A stretch of 64,000 nt of DNA from Avena insularis (lineage: Eukaryota > Streptophyta > Magnoliopsida > Poales > Poaceae): assembly GCA_023614405.1 (NCBI GenBank), contig CM042690.1, forward strand, positions 524,722,293 to 524,786,292. Reading direction: 5' to 3'. Under the pieces are notes generated by a model that saw nothing but the letters and a program-made list of their open reading frames with translations, was not told where the DNA came from and searched no databases. This document shows positions 1-10,733 of this stretch, one piece after another. Position numbers and translations under genes: made by a program. Position 1 is the first letter of the stretch. Each line of letters opens with the position of its first letter.

Positions 1-857
1 GGCAGCGCGAAAGCGGAAGAGCTCCACCTCCAACGCTGCTGCCGAGGCCAAGAAGAAACCGGAGAGTGGAGTCTCCAAACGTTCCAGTGCCGCCTTAGAG
101 GCGGAGAAGAAGAAGTCCACCGGCATTCCCTCACCAAGGCTCCTGCCGTGGAGTAAGTACTTTCATTCTCTGACTTGTGCTTTTCAGCCCATACCTTTTT
201 TCAACTCTTGTACTTATACTTTGTACGTTTCAGGAGGAAAGCCGGTGTTAGTTTGAAGCGATCCTCCAAAGATGTTGGAGGGTCAAAAAACATTTGTGAC
301 ATGTTGACCAAGGGTCCGTCCGCCAAGCCCTCTCCTTCCACCACTCCCCCTACTCCTGCCGCCATTCCCTTTGCTGGTCCCGCTGGACCGTCATCTCCCG
401 TCATCCCTGAGACCTCCGTCATGGAGATAGATATCAATCCAAACCTTGATGTCTCAGACTCTGTTGAGGCAGACGTTGCTCCCAGCGGCTAGGCGACGCA
501 GCAGAGCACCTCTTCTAAAGTGGCTGAAGCTCCGGCTAAGGATGCCACCGAGAAGGGGAAGGGAGTGGAAGAGGTGGACGTGGAAGCTACGATTGAGGCG
601 GGAGCCTCCGCGCCATCTACTGCCTTGAAGGTGCAGGAGGCAACTAGGGCTTCATCCATGCCTCTGGCTTCGACCTCTCCATTGGCTGTGACTCCCCGAC
701 GTTGAGCCTAGATCATCTCATCAAGCAGGCCGACGCAATCTATAAGAATGCTCGAACCTTTCATGATTCCTACGCTCATCTGGCCAACAATCTCAGGATC
801 ATTGCCATCGTAAGTTTTTTGAACTTCACTTGCTTTACTTTGTGTAGTATATCCCAC

Positions 858-1090
858 TGTAGCCCCCGAACTCTTAGGCGGATAAGTCAATAGTTATTGG
901 CCTGAGTGCTCCAGAGAACTAAGCGTAGAACTTGTCCGTGTAGCCCCCGAGCGTTTAGTTGAAACTGAAAAGTTCCAACTAGATGCTCTAGAGAAACTAG
1001 CTTACTTCAAAATCGTGTACTGTAGCCCCCAAGCGTTTAGTTGAAACTTGAATAGTTCCGACTAGATGCTCTAGAGAAGCTAAGCATGCT
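858..1090 (+). repeat. Three imperfect ~82-bp tandem repeats inside an intron of the antisense ORF
   Basis: The phrase TGTAGCCCCCGAGCG or a near variant begins at 858, 939 and 1021. Each copy is followed by a TTTAGTTGAAAC-like segment and a CTCTAGAGAA-like segment; copies two and three are the most similar. They lie between a GTAAGT donor after position 809 and coiled-coil coding sequence that resumes near 1099. Confidence 0.7.
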
Positions 1091-2092
1091 TATATCATGT
1101 GCAAAATGAGAATAAACGGAGGATAGCCGCCAATGAGAGATTTGCTGTTCTTCGGAAGGAGATGGACCTTGAACAGGGTAAAACCAAATTCCTGAAGGAA
1201 CAGATCAAAAATAGCGAGTCTGCTTCCCATTTACGCCTCCTTGCTTTCCCATTGAGTCATTTTTCCGTCTTCGATAGCACTTTTGATTTCCGTCTTCGTA
1301 ACCATTGCTAAGGCCAAGAGCATCGTCGAGCAATCCAAGCATATCCGAGCTCGATGATGAAAACAAGATTACAAGAGGACCTGGCGAGGGCCCAAGGGCC
1401 ATGAGGCAACGATGAAGACTATGCAAGAGTCTGCGGACGTCGAGATGCAGCGCCTGAAGGATGAGATTGCACAGCTCAAAGACCAAAACCAAGCTGCCAA
1501 AGAGCAAAATGCTAGGAGTCTTGAGATGTTCAAGTCAGTCCAGAAGGAACGCGATGTCTTGGCGGAGACATGCATGCAAGCGGAAACGAGCATCTTTGGT
1601 AACCTTTCTCCGTCTTGGTCTTTTCTGTAAGTTGGACAACCATTTTACTTGTTTGTACTCATGGTCCTAGTGTTTTGTGCAAACCGCAGCTCCCATTGGC
1701 TTAGCCAACTTGGGTGAGGGTGCTCCAAGTTCCAAGGAACACATGATTCTTGCCGGCAACTTCGTTAGCACCGCCATCGCCCAAGCCAAGGAGATAGCTC
1801 AACCTCTGGGTATAAATATCAAGGCGGCAAACTCAGCAGCCAAGTTCACGAAAATCCTGCGCCGAGCCCCTGAGAAAGTCAAGGACTGGAAAGCCTCTTG
1901 CGTCCGGGCTGGTGCAAGGATGACCCCGTCATGGTCACAAAAGGCGGCGAACGCTTCAGCGCATCGACCTGGTGACCTCTGCCGTCGGATTGATGACAAG
2001 TACGCCATGAGGGTCTCGGCGTGCAGGAAGAGTGTGAGACGACGCAGTATTCGGACGGTGAGCACATAAGTTTACCAGTTCAATCCACCGGC

Positions 2093-2461
2093 TTGGACGG
2101 ATCCTACTCGCTAGCAATCCAATAATACGGCAGAGCGAATATGGTTACAAGGGTTTCATGCGAGTTGAGATTGTAGACTATTGTGAGGGTACCCTAAAGG
2201 CTCTCCTAGGTCGGCCATATAGATATCCGCCTAGGATTTACAGGAGAGATCTATCCGGCCATTACTAAGAGTCATTCTGAGTACATCTTGAACTACAAGT
2301 AACACTATGGGCCTATGCTCAGAAGTCTTCGCCTTCAGAACCGGATTGGACTCCGTCTCTTCTCCCTGACTGGGCCGCCCGTGAAGCAATGCTCTAAACC
2401 GAAGTGGGCCACCCTGGTCAGTGAGGTAAAGTGAGGATACCCGGAAAGTATATCCCCAACA
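2093..2461 (-). mobile_element. Truncated LTR related to the LTR at 4631-5176
   Basis: The right end GAGGATACC...TATATCCCCAACA matches the end of the 4631-5176 LTR. The body also aligns: CCTAAAGGCTC, GGATTTACAGG, CCGGCCA and AAGAGTC occur in the same order. Similarity fades near 2093, so the first roughly 130 bp of the LTR are missing. On the minus strand it opens TGTTGGGGATAT. It interrupts the antisense ORF. No TSD could be found, as expected for a truncated copy. Confidence 0.6.
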
Positions 2462-3170
2462 GATGCTATTTGGAATTCTCTCGCCGGCTTCGACACCAGA
2501 ATTGCCAAGATGGTTAAGGCGGATGTCTTTGTGCCTGCGGAGATCCTGGATGACGACGTGACTTCGTCCGAGTAGCCCTTCTCCTTCAGAGTTTGACGAT
2601 CTCTCTCGGCCTGGCTCTCCTGATGATGCCACCACGAAGTCCCCTGCAGCAGAGCCATAAAAACAATATTTGTATTAAATGTGTCTCTGCAGAATGTATG
2701 CGAAAAAAACTTATGTTTGTCTAAGGCGGAAAACTTGTATTCAAGCTTCCTGCAACTTATCTGTTTCCAGCATGTGTATATATTTTTAAGCAAGTGCTGG
2801 CTTATCCATTATTCTGGTTCGTATGCTTGACCTTTCGTGAGACGGAAGACTCTCAGCACAGAACTATGCTCTCAGATGATGATGCTTAATAGCACCGTCT
2901 AGAACCTAAGAACAAAATCGCCGGCTTTGAGTGCCGAAAAGTCACTACTCCGGAATCCACATAAAAACTTCAGAAAACGTGTAAACCAGAAAACTTAAGC
3001 TAACACCCGTAGGCGGAATTTTCACAAGGGCAAATGCAACCTTGCGCATAAAGGGTTTATATGATCCAAAAATGAACAACTAAAGGAGGTAAAAGACTCA
3101 GAGAATATGAGTGAACCAAATGCTTTGTTTCATTGATCATATAAGAAACTTATTACATAATATAAATGTG

Positions 3171-4390
3171 CTAAGTGTAAAAGGGACGTAGTTGTGCTAT
3201 GTTCCATGGCCGATCTGTCTCCGAGTAATCATCATCGGAGTCACGTTGCTTGCGCTTGCGATTTTTTGGCCTATCTTTCAACTCGCGAATATCGACGAGG
3301 TAATAGGAACCATTGAGCAATGCTTTGCTTATGACGAACGGTTCTTCCCAAGGCGGGGATAATTTGTGTGATTTTTCCTGCTTGAGTCTAAGCACCAGAT
3401 CCCCTTTAAACGAGCGATGCTTTACACGGCGACTATGGTAGCCACTCGGTCATTGGCAGATCTCGGCATGCCAAAGACGCGTTTTCTTCAAGTAGGTCCA
3501 TAGATAGCCGTCTGGATTCTTCAGCGTCATCTTCCTTGTAGGCGAAAAATCTTGGTGCATCGTGGAGGATGTCGGATGGGAGAACTACTTCTGCTCCATA
3601 AACCATGAAGAAAGGAGTCAAGCCGGTAGATCTGTTAGGTGTTGTTCGTAAACTCCACAAAACAAATGGTAGTTCCTCCGCCCAGGCTCCTGCTGCTCTA
3701 CGTAGCGGTGCCTCTAAGCGTGGCTTGATTCCTTGCAGAATTAGTCCATTGGCCCTTTCAACTTGTCCATTTGACTGCGGATGTGCCACAGATGCTAGGT
3801 CAAGGCGGATGCCTTTCTCATGACAGTACTCCTTCACTTCTCCAGGAGATAAATTTCTGCCATTGTCGGTGATGATGCTATGTGGGAGACCAAATCTCAC
3901 CACTAGATCCCGGACAAACTTTAGGGTTGTTGCCCCATCAAGCTTTCTAATGGGTTTAGCTTCAATCCATTTTGTGAATTTATCCACTGCTACTAGCAAG
4001 TGTGTGAATCCACAGGTGTCGCTCTAAAGGTCCCACCATGTCCAGCCCCCAGACTGCGAACGGCCAAGTTATTGGTATTGTTCACAATTCTTCAACTGGA
4101 ACATTTGGTTGTCTTGCATAAAACTGACACCCAAGGCATGTTTGTACCAACTTGTCGGCATCCGCCTTGGCAGTTATCCAGTAGAATCCTTGTCGGAAGG
4201 CCTTGGCCACCAACGATCGGGGAGCGGCGTGATGCCCGCAATCTCCGAGATGTATTTCTCTAAGGATTTCAATACCTTGTTGCTGGGAAATTTCCTGATT
4301 CGAGCCACCATACTCCAAAGAGAGGTATGGCCCAGATCCTTCCGCGAACGTGTCCTGCTCAAAGGTGGTTCGTACGGGGCTTGATGAGTT
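3171..4390 (-). pseudogene. Ty3/gypsy integrase remnant (HHCC zinc finger, DDE core, C-terminal tail)
   Basis: Minus-strand pieces give an integrase in the usual order. The HHCC zinc finger (about 4270-4120) shows EIHLGDCGH and CLGCQFYARQ. The catalytic core has the first Asp in a WGLDMVGP-like stretch (about 4050), the second in IITDNGRNLSPGE (about 3880) and the Glu in PQSNGQVERANG (about 3780). The C-terminal part has LRLKQEKSHKLSPPWEEPF (about 3395) and ends WNIAQLRPFYT. Frame breaks occur near 4000-4080, near 3430 and within the zinc-finger region, so it is dead. Upstream on the minus strand the sequence passes almost directly to the 5' leader and primer site; gag, protease, RT and RNase H are absent. 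Family function: insertion of retrotransposon cDNA into chromosomal DNA. Confidence 0.88.
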
Positions 4391-4609
4391 TCCGACTTCC
4401 TGGGAGCTAGGACCCGAGTCAGTTTCACCGATGATGTGGATGTCTCGGCGGATGATGGAGCAGCACAGGTTCGCCTTCGCCGCACTCGTAACTCATCTGG
4501 AGGGACGATCGGGACGTTGCCGGAGAAGAGAACGCGACCGATGGCTACGGTGTCGCCGATTCCCGCGAAGAGATTGGACCTCGCCCGGTGTAGAGCTCGA
4601 AGCACCTCT

Positions 4610-4630
4610 TGCCCCACGGTGGGCGCCAAC
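4610..4630 (-). other. Primer-binding site of the gypsy element
   Basis: Directly inside the LTR, the minus strand reads GTTGGCGCCCACCGTGGGG, a primer-site sequence common in grass Tat-like gypsy elements. It fixes the element's orientation as minus and identifies the 4631-5176 LTR as the 5' LTR. Confidence 0.65.
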
Positions 4631-5176
4631 TGTCGTGGTATTGCCGACGAGTACGCCATGGAGGGGTCCTCACAGTGCGTGTTTAGAGACGTGGGGTAAG
4701 GCGGAGAGTTGGCGGGTATAAGGTAACACAGCTTACCCAGGATCAAGTCCCACAACGGTGGCGGAACTCTACTCCTGCTATAAATCAATATAATGGCAAT
4801 ACGCCGAGTTATATGGACAGTTTCGCTGTGCGAGGTGTTGCGCGTTGTACGCTGCAATCAGAGAAGTCGTGCCCTAAAGGCTCCCGCAGGCCGGCTTATA
4901 AAGGCGTCAAGACCTAGGGTTTACAGGGAAAGGTCCTTGCCGGACAAGGTAAAGAGTCCTACACCTACACGAACTAGTCTTCCGTGTCTTGTACTCCAAG
5001 GCTCCGAGTATGTCGGTGACTCCTGTGTAGCCTTCCTTTATCCGGCATGGGCCTCCCTTCAGATCCGCCTAATCAAGCCACCAAATAGCCATAGGCCTTG
5101 CTACCAACTATGGGCCACCCGGGTTAGGCGGATTGGTGACATGCTATGAGGATACCCATATAGCATATCCCCAACA
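4631..5176 (-). mobile_element. 5' LTR of the Tat-like gypsy element
   Basis: Bounded by TGTCGTGGTA at 4631 and ATCCCCAACA at 5176, that is TG...CA ends. It abuts the primer site on one side and unrelated sequence on the other. Length is 546 bp. The partner LTR would lie left of the window, so the TSD cannot be checked; the candidate outer flank is TCACA. Confidence 0.75.
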
Positions 5177-5896
5177 TCACAGTTTGAGTTACTAATTTCA
5201 TAGTCAAGAAGACATGAGTATATAAAAGGCACAGCCTTTTTAATTGAGCAAGCAACAACACAATAATATGAAGAAGTCCTCTGACATAAACACGAAATGG
5301 ACTAATAATTACAGGTTACATCTCGCAATAAAAATAGAAGAAAAGTTCCAAGAATAGATTATGAATATTGCAACCCTCAAACCTCTTAATAATCAGATTG
5401 TGGAACACTGCCAGGAAAATAAAATGCACAAGCAGTGCAGTTCTCCACTTCTCCTTATACTGAATAGCTGATGTAGTTATATGAATAAAATATGCATGAA
5501 AACTGGACCTCTACAACCACACAAATTAAAGGATATGTGCTCTCTAAGGTTAAGACAAATAACTCAAAGGCAGAAATATGACAGATCCATGAAAATAACC
5601 TGCGCAATTAATAAGAAGGTAAGGAAAAATCTAGAATTGAACATAAACAACCTGCATATCTCTGGAAGGTCCACATGGACCAAACATTAAAAATATGTAG
5701 CATCGTTCTTCCTACAACTAGCCTGGAAAATATACAACAAAATGGGGGCCCATTACAGAGAGATAAGCCCTCATTTACCCCCAAGAATCTGATATCCATT
5801 GTCCCAAAACACCAAAAAGTTGACAATTTTGCAGTTAACCACTTAAGCAGATCCATTCAATATTATGAAGATAAGTATATCATCTAAGGGCATGTA
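5177..5896. other. No recognised feature
   Basis: AT-rich sequence with only short ORFs and no recognisable protein motif or terminal repeat. It may be low-copy intergenic DNA or an old decayed element. Confidence 0.4.
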
Positions 5897-6310
5897 TAGA
5901 TTTTTTTTGGAGAGGCTTTTATTTTTTGACAAAAATACAAAAGGCTGCTCTTTTTCTTTGATAAAGTAGGAGTAAAACAAAACAGATGCAAAAACAACAA
6001 AATTCAGGGGGGGGGGGGGGGGGGATAAGAGCTAGAAAACAGAAACAACAGTGATCCAGCACTGGTTGCCGGTGCTATACAACCAGCCATGAGAGGAGAA
6101 ATTTAGAGTGGCTGGAAGATTCACGAAGCAGGCTGAATCCCAGCGGATCACCAGGTTCTAGTCTTACCAACAATTCGACTGAAGACCTGGTCAGGGGTGC
6201 TGCGGTTGTTGTTGAAGATCCGGTCATTGCATTCCTTCCATATCACCCAGAGGGTGGGGAGAGACGCAGTTTGTCAGTGGCTGCACATGTTGCTGGGAAG
6301 AAGTTGCAGC
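5897..6310 (-). mobile_element. LINE (non-LTR retrotransposon) 3' end, decayed
   Basis: The minus strand around 6265-6150 translates to LPTLWVIWKECNDRIFNNN followed by RSTPDQVFSRIV, the typical C-terminal zf-RVT-like end of plant L1-type LINEs, soon followed by stops. Downstream on the same strand are a pyrimidine-rich 3' UTR with an 18-C run and then an A-tail-like stretch (the T run at 5901-5908 on the plus strand). The upstream part (RT, endonuclease) is absent, a usual 5' truncation. The left limit at the A-tail is inferred; the right limit is unclear. Confidence 0.65.
6007..6024. repeat. Homopolymer of 18 G
   Basis: An uninterrupted run of G on the plus strand, inside the 3' UTR of the LINE remnant. 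Length is likely to be unstable and error-prone in sequencing. Confidence 0.95.
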
Positions 6311-7031
6311 TGGGATCGCAACCGATCATGAAGGGGTTGATTTGGATGACTATGGAGCAGGATAAAAGCAGGACCCATTGCTGTCTTCAGCCTATTCTAC
6401 ACATTGATGCTTAAGTAGGCAGTGCTTAAACAAAACACGAGTATAGGTGCCAGTGGAGCACCCTCTGGCTGCTGCTATTCCCAGTGGCAGATCTGGAAAA
6501 TGTGACTACGGCTACTCCCCTCTATTTTAGGCATTTTCATGAAAATTCAGGTGGAGAACCTGAAACAAATCTGTTGCTTCAAATAAAAATAAATCACATA
6601 TTGTGGATTTATATTTGATTGTGGATCTAGTGGTATCAATTTGTTGTTGTCTAGGTTGGCCATTGTTTCTATATTGGTGGTTATACCTAAAACATAGACT
6701 GGCTGAGATTCTAATAGTACTTATATTTGGGATTCAAGGGAGTAACAATTATCTCTAATCAACAAATATTAGATCATCGAGGATTTTCTTGCATTATTTG
6801 AGATGGCTCTCACATGGGTGTCTTCATTCGTCCCTGTTCATGTACAAACCCTGATGATGGCAATCGAACAAGGAATTTACAACCAATCATTCCAATTCTA
6901 ACAACATATAATACACATAGCACCATAAGATTGAACAAAGGAACGTAATCACCAAATACAGGCGTGCATCCAGAGACAAGCAACTAGGGATTTCCATGGT
7001 TTAGCAAAGGGGGAGGAAAAGAAGGGCAGAC
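6311..7031. other. No recognised feature; possible intron of the orphan exon at 7032-7154
   Basis: AT-rich sequence without coding potential on either strand that I could recognise. It lies downstream of the splice donor of the exon at 7154-7032 and may be the remains of that gene's first intron. Confidence 0.35.
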
Positions 7032-7154
7032 CTTTCGTTGCTTCCAGGAGAGGAACTGAGCTGGGGTGATGGGCGGCGTCAGGCTCGCTGTCGCGGACCG
7101 GACGGCGGCGCCCTCTGGCGCCGGCGGCTGACTACCCTCGTCTTCTGCCCCCAT
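7032..7154 (-). pseudogene. Orphan first coding exon of an unidentified gene
   Basis: From an ATG at 7154 the minus strand reads 41 codons, MGAEDEGSQPPAPEGAAVRS... ending PPITPAQFLSWKQRK. It then meets a GT donor (AAAG|GTCTGC) exactly at a codon boundary. The composition (GC-rich, Ala/Pro-rich start followed by a compact conserved-looking PAQFLSWKQRK) looks like a real plant N-terminus. The reading frame stays open upstream of the ATG to about 7196. No following exon could be found in 5177-7030, where a LINE remnant now lies, so the gene is truncated or has a very long intron leading out of the window. I do not assign a product. Confidence 0.45.
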
Positions 7155-7339
7155 CACCAGAACCTGACGAACTATCCTCGCACGAACCGGAAGCAAATAT
7201 TACGCCGCGACGATGGTGGTTTTATTTAGTACGTATTTTCGATCGATATTCACGCACCGAGGGTGGATTGTGGACCACGTGGGGTATAAAGGACCGTGCT
7301 ACAATAGGATTGTGGCTATTAACCGCTCCCGTACGGCGC

Positions 7340-7605
7340 CCGCCTAAGGTCAAGGGCATGTGTACATTAGGAAATTAATCGTATGAGACATGGTCTATTA
7401 TCCTGAAAGATAGACCATCTCAATATATAACGGTTGCTCTATTTAATTTTAAACAGATAAAAAAAGTTAGAAAACTGAAAATAAACGGACTGTCTCAGGA
7501 TTAATTTCCGACAGCCACCGTTATTTCCATCCATTTCATTTATAGACTCCACTAAAGACACATTGTACAATGGGTTGTCTAAATGGCGCCTACAAAGGGC
7601 AAAAG
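7340..7605. mobile_element. Possible MITE relic
   Basis: A GGGCATGTGTACATT-like start (about 7352) and an opposing ACATTGTACAATGGGTT-like end (about 7561) resemble imperfect terminal inverted repeats. Inside is a near-palindrome, GAGACATGGTCTAT against ATAGACCATCTC (about 7384-7420). No clear TSD was seen. Low confidence. Confidence 0.3.
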
Positions 7606-8111
7606 TATTGCAAAGCTAATCAGTGATTTGTTGCGTCTTCTTCCAACATAAAGTATGGATCAGGGCTATCAAATCGAACAAACGAAAGAACACCCGATGT
7701 CCATCATAAAGAAGGATTGAAATTCGATGGACATGGCCCTTGATCTGCTTGGCAACAGCGGAGGAGCACGTACTCCATAATCCATATGTCCATCCTCGTC
7801 CGCTAGCCACCGCCGGCCGGCGGCGCCTCCACTCGTATCACTTGCAAACAGCGATTCAGAGTTTCCAATCCTTCAGCAAGCCTGGCGTAGACTGGAGTTG
7901 ATTTGGGGTGTGAGGGGTGCAGATTCCCAACGATCAGTTTCCGCGGAAGACAAGCGACGGTCTGCGTACAATGGGAAATAGTCCGTCGGTGGGTGGAGAT
8001 TTTCACGGGACTAGGGCTCGGCAGTTTTTAGTTTTCTCTCTCTCCCACGTCATCTAATTTCTTAGGTGGACTATGTTACAGACGGCTGAGTAGACAGTAC
8101 AGTAGTTGCCC
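7606..8111. other. No assigned gene; GC-rich block
   Basis: Around 7800-8010 there is a GC-rich block with a 67-codon open frame on the minus strand but no ATG start and no recognisable domain. It could be another decayed exon; I cannot support a gene call. Confidence 0.3.
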
Positions 8112-8114
8112 TAA

Positions 8115-9056
8115 GGCCTTGTTTGGATACGCGGTTTACACAGAACCAGATTTCTACAAACTAGGAAACTCGTCTACCAGAATAAAACTTTGTTCGGCCG
8201 CGCTAAACATTCCGTGGATATAGAAAACCTGGTTCCATGAATCGTCGGATTTTGCATTTTGAGAAAAACGAGTATTAGTCGTTTTTCCAAAAACATGATT
8301 TGTGTCTACTCAAAACTTCGATGGGGCTTGTCTTCCTTTCGTCGGGGTTGAGGAGTGACAACTCTGATCATCGGCATGTTCAATCTTCAATCGTTAGCAG
8401 CAAATTCGGGCCGATCTCGTGCCATTACGTTCTCGTCCACAATCTCCTAGGCTAAAACGATGGTCCATGCCCCAAGGAAGGAGAACACCAAACAAAGTAA
8501 TAGTAGAGGTCACAGCCACGCAACAAACCAGATAGAAGGATCACGAACTCCACGTCTCCATAGCCTCACAGGTCACAGACACTCACCAAACAGATAGAAG
8601 GCACAAGCCACTGGTTAGATCCTCCGTTCGTCCTGGTGGCGGAACAGCTCGGCTGACAGGAATGAAATAGCGATGTCGTCGATCTTGAGTAACAGAGCCC
8701 GTCAGTCACGAATCCTTGGCGGCGGGGTCTAGGTCGGCAGCATGCGGGTCGAGCTCGAGCACCAGATGTCGTTGGTCCTGCGGTGGTCGCATCGAGGGGA
8801 GTCAGCCGGCGGCGTCAGTGGCGAGGACTTGAGGCTGCAGCTAGGTGCTCTCGTCTCCATGGAAGCAATAGGGAAAGTGGACGAGTGAGTCTTTGTTCGT
8901 CTAGCATAAAAACAGTATTATACTTTCCTTTCCCAAACATGATTTTCCGTGAATCAATTCATAACCGGAAAATTAGTAAAACCGGTTTTCCTAAAAATCA
9001 GCCTAATACTCATTTTCTACGAACTGGTCGCTAATCCTGACTATCCAAACAACCAC
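8115..9056. mobile_element. Non-autonomous Harbinger/Tourist-like DNA transposon (942 bp)
   Basis: It begins GGCCTTGTTTGGATA and ends TATCCAAACAACCAC; 12 of 15 terminal bases are inverted complements. A TAA sits on each side (8112-8114 and 9057-9059), the 3-bp TSD expected of the PIF/Harbinger superfamily. There is no transposase ORF; short open frames inside are not convincing. The interior is GC-rich near 8700-8880, which may be captured sequence. Confidence 0.65.
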
Positions 9057-9067
9057 TAAACCGGTAA

Positions 9068-9204
9068 GGCCTTGTTCGGTTATTCCACTTCCCAAGTGGA
9101 TTGGAGTGGTTTAGGGAGTATTAGGGGGATTTTTACTTAGTTGAGATTTAATCTTCCTCAATACACTTCAAACCTAGTGGATCTACCTGCAACCAAACAA
9201 GGCC
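9068..9204. mobile_element. Tourist-like MITE (137 bp)
   Basis: Terminal inverted repeats GGCCTTGTTCGGTTA and CAACCAAACAAGGCC, flanked by TAA at 9065-9067 and 9205-9207. Only 11 bp separate it from the larger element at 8115-9056, with which it shares the GGCCTTGTT terminus. Confidence 0.75.
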
Positions 9205-9239
9205 TAAATCGATCTTCTGGTTCCCACTTATCAGACGGG

Positions 9240-9330
9240 ATTGATATGGATCGGCAGGTATAAAATCTCCCCCTAATTCCCATCCATTCTACTCTAATCC
9301 ACTTAGGTTTCGTTCGTTTCGTTAGAATTA
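9240..9330. mobile_element. Partial copy of the same MITE family
   Basis: AATCTCCCCCTAATTCCC and CTAATCCACTTAGG resemble the reverse complement of the interior of the 9068-9204 MITE. It is cut at the Helitron insertion point (9331/9332), so the Helitron may have landed in this element. Confidence 0.4.
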
Positions 9331-9331
9331 A

Positions 9332-9360
9332 CTAGTTAAATGCCCGTGTGTTGCCACGGG
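9332..9360 (-). other. Helitron 3' terminus: hairpin plus CTAG
   Basis: Stem arms CCCGTG (9343-9348) and CACGGG (9355-9360). On the minus strand CTAG at 9335-9332 follows the hairpin by 7 bases, with host T at 9331. Confidence 0.65.
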
Positions 9361-9382
9361 TTAACAAATTTAGACATTTACA

Positions 9383-10733
9383 TTTGTAATAGCCTATATA
9401 AATATTGTATATTTTACAACAATTATCACCTTGTATATACTTTCTCTATGTGGTTAACACTTCACGCTTCTCAAATTTTATGTATCTATGTATGTAGATT
9501 TGCATGAATGACTAAGGATAAAAAATTCACTATTTGGTTGGAGATCTATATACGAACGTCAGAGGGTTCTCTAAGCTCCATTATTACATGCACCTCCAAA
9601 ATCAAATACTATGTAGTATACATTATAGAAATTAGAGTAGTAATCAAACTAAACATAGATATATCCAGTCAGTGGCACTGCTACCGCATCAGCTTACTAC
9701 TGCCTCCAGTCAATCGAAGAAGGTAAGAAATAAAAGATGGGCCGGGTCAAAGCCCTTCATGTAATCAATCCAATCCTGCAAATTTAGAATTTAAGAGATG
9801 AATAAGAGAGTAAAACAAACAAGCTCAACACATGCAGTGCACGAGATAGACATAGATATCTTACAACAACATCAAGTACAAAATTAGGTGTTCCGTCAGG
9901 ACTAAAGCACCACACTACAATCTCTAATCCTGGAAACAAAAGAAAAATGTTCACTTATTGCACATAGATTTTGTAGACTTCGGCACTACTTCCCTCTTCC
10001 GCCTCAAGACTGACCACTCCGCAACCTTCTGCCCTTTCAGTGACACGGAGAAAAAGGACTACACCATAGGAGGATCTGAAGGGGGAGTGGGTGAAATAGA
10101 CAACCTTCTGATTTTGCGCCATGCCTTTGTGCTCCAAAGTTGGTGCAACACTTCTGTAAAAAAGGCAAATGATAGCAAGTATTGGATCAACCATCATCCA
10201 ATTTTCTCATCTCTGGATGTTGAACCTGGATAGAACCATATCACCAATGCCAAAACAGATCAATTAAATAAGGAATCGATCACTTAAATAAGGTTTAGAT
10301 GACTAAAAACATACAAAAAAGTACCCACATATGATTAGAAACTTACAACTGGTATTGTTATGGATTATGGTTTGTGTGTGCCGAGGACAACAAAAGATAA
10401 TGCAGATATGTCAAGGTATTTGACAGTATGCATTTTTATTTACAAAAGAGTAATCTCTTTCTACAATCCATAGGTCCAAATAGGAACCGCAGATAACTGC
10501 GCTATTCGTAAGGAAGTTTCTTTGATGTCCCATACACATTTTTTCTCGCCTCACATTTGCCAAATCTTTTCCACATTTTTCAGCAGAGGTTGATGTTTGT
10601 TTATAGATTAGTTTATTAGAAAAATCCCATAGAACATTGAAAATTATATGATGTTCTCTTTTATATAAAGGAATGTTACACTTTCATAGAAATCTTGACA
10701 GAAATAGATCCTCCCTGCAACAGCTACGTATAA
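9383..10733. repeat. Array monomer 1 (1,351 bp)
   Basis: Starts TTTGTAATAG (the arbitrary phase used for all monomers). It contains the block at 9958-10233 that is open on both strands: plus MHIDFVDFGTTSLFRL..., minus MMVDPILAIICLFYRS.... This 91-codon block recurs in the other monomers at the same place. It is open in some and broken in others, and I recognise no family on either strand. Confidence 0.9.

Larger units (their letters stand above)
1..2640 (+). pseudogene. Antisense accessory ORF of a Tat-like Ty3/gypsy element (decayed, 5' end outside window)
   Basis: Plus-strand coding remnant opposite to the integrase at 3171-4390. It starts outside the window. The first visible exon is rich in K, S and A; a plausible intron runs 153-233 (GTAAGT donor, TTTCAG acceptor). 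Next comes a Ser/Pro/Ala-rich stretch that ends in an in-frame TAG at 490-492, then a piece with HLIKQADAIYKNARTFHDSY (about 714-773). After a repeat-filled intron there are coiled-coil pieces near 1099-1240 and 1412-1590 (heptad-like KDEIAQLKDQNQAAKEQN). The last piece resumes after the LTR fragment at 2093-2461 and ends near 2575-2660. Plants of the Tat/Retand lineage are known to carry an antisense ORF between integrase and 3' LTR, which matches the position and strand here. Stops, frame changes and the LTR insertion make it non-functional. Assignment to the 'putative gypsy type transposon' family is inference. Confidence 0.6.
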
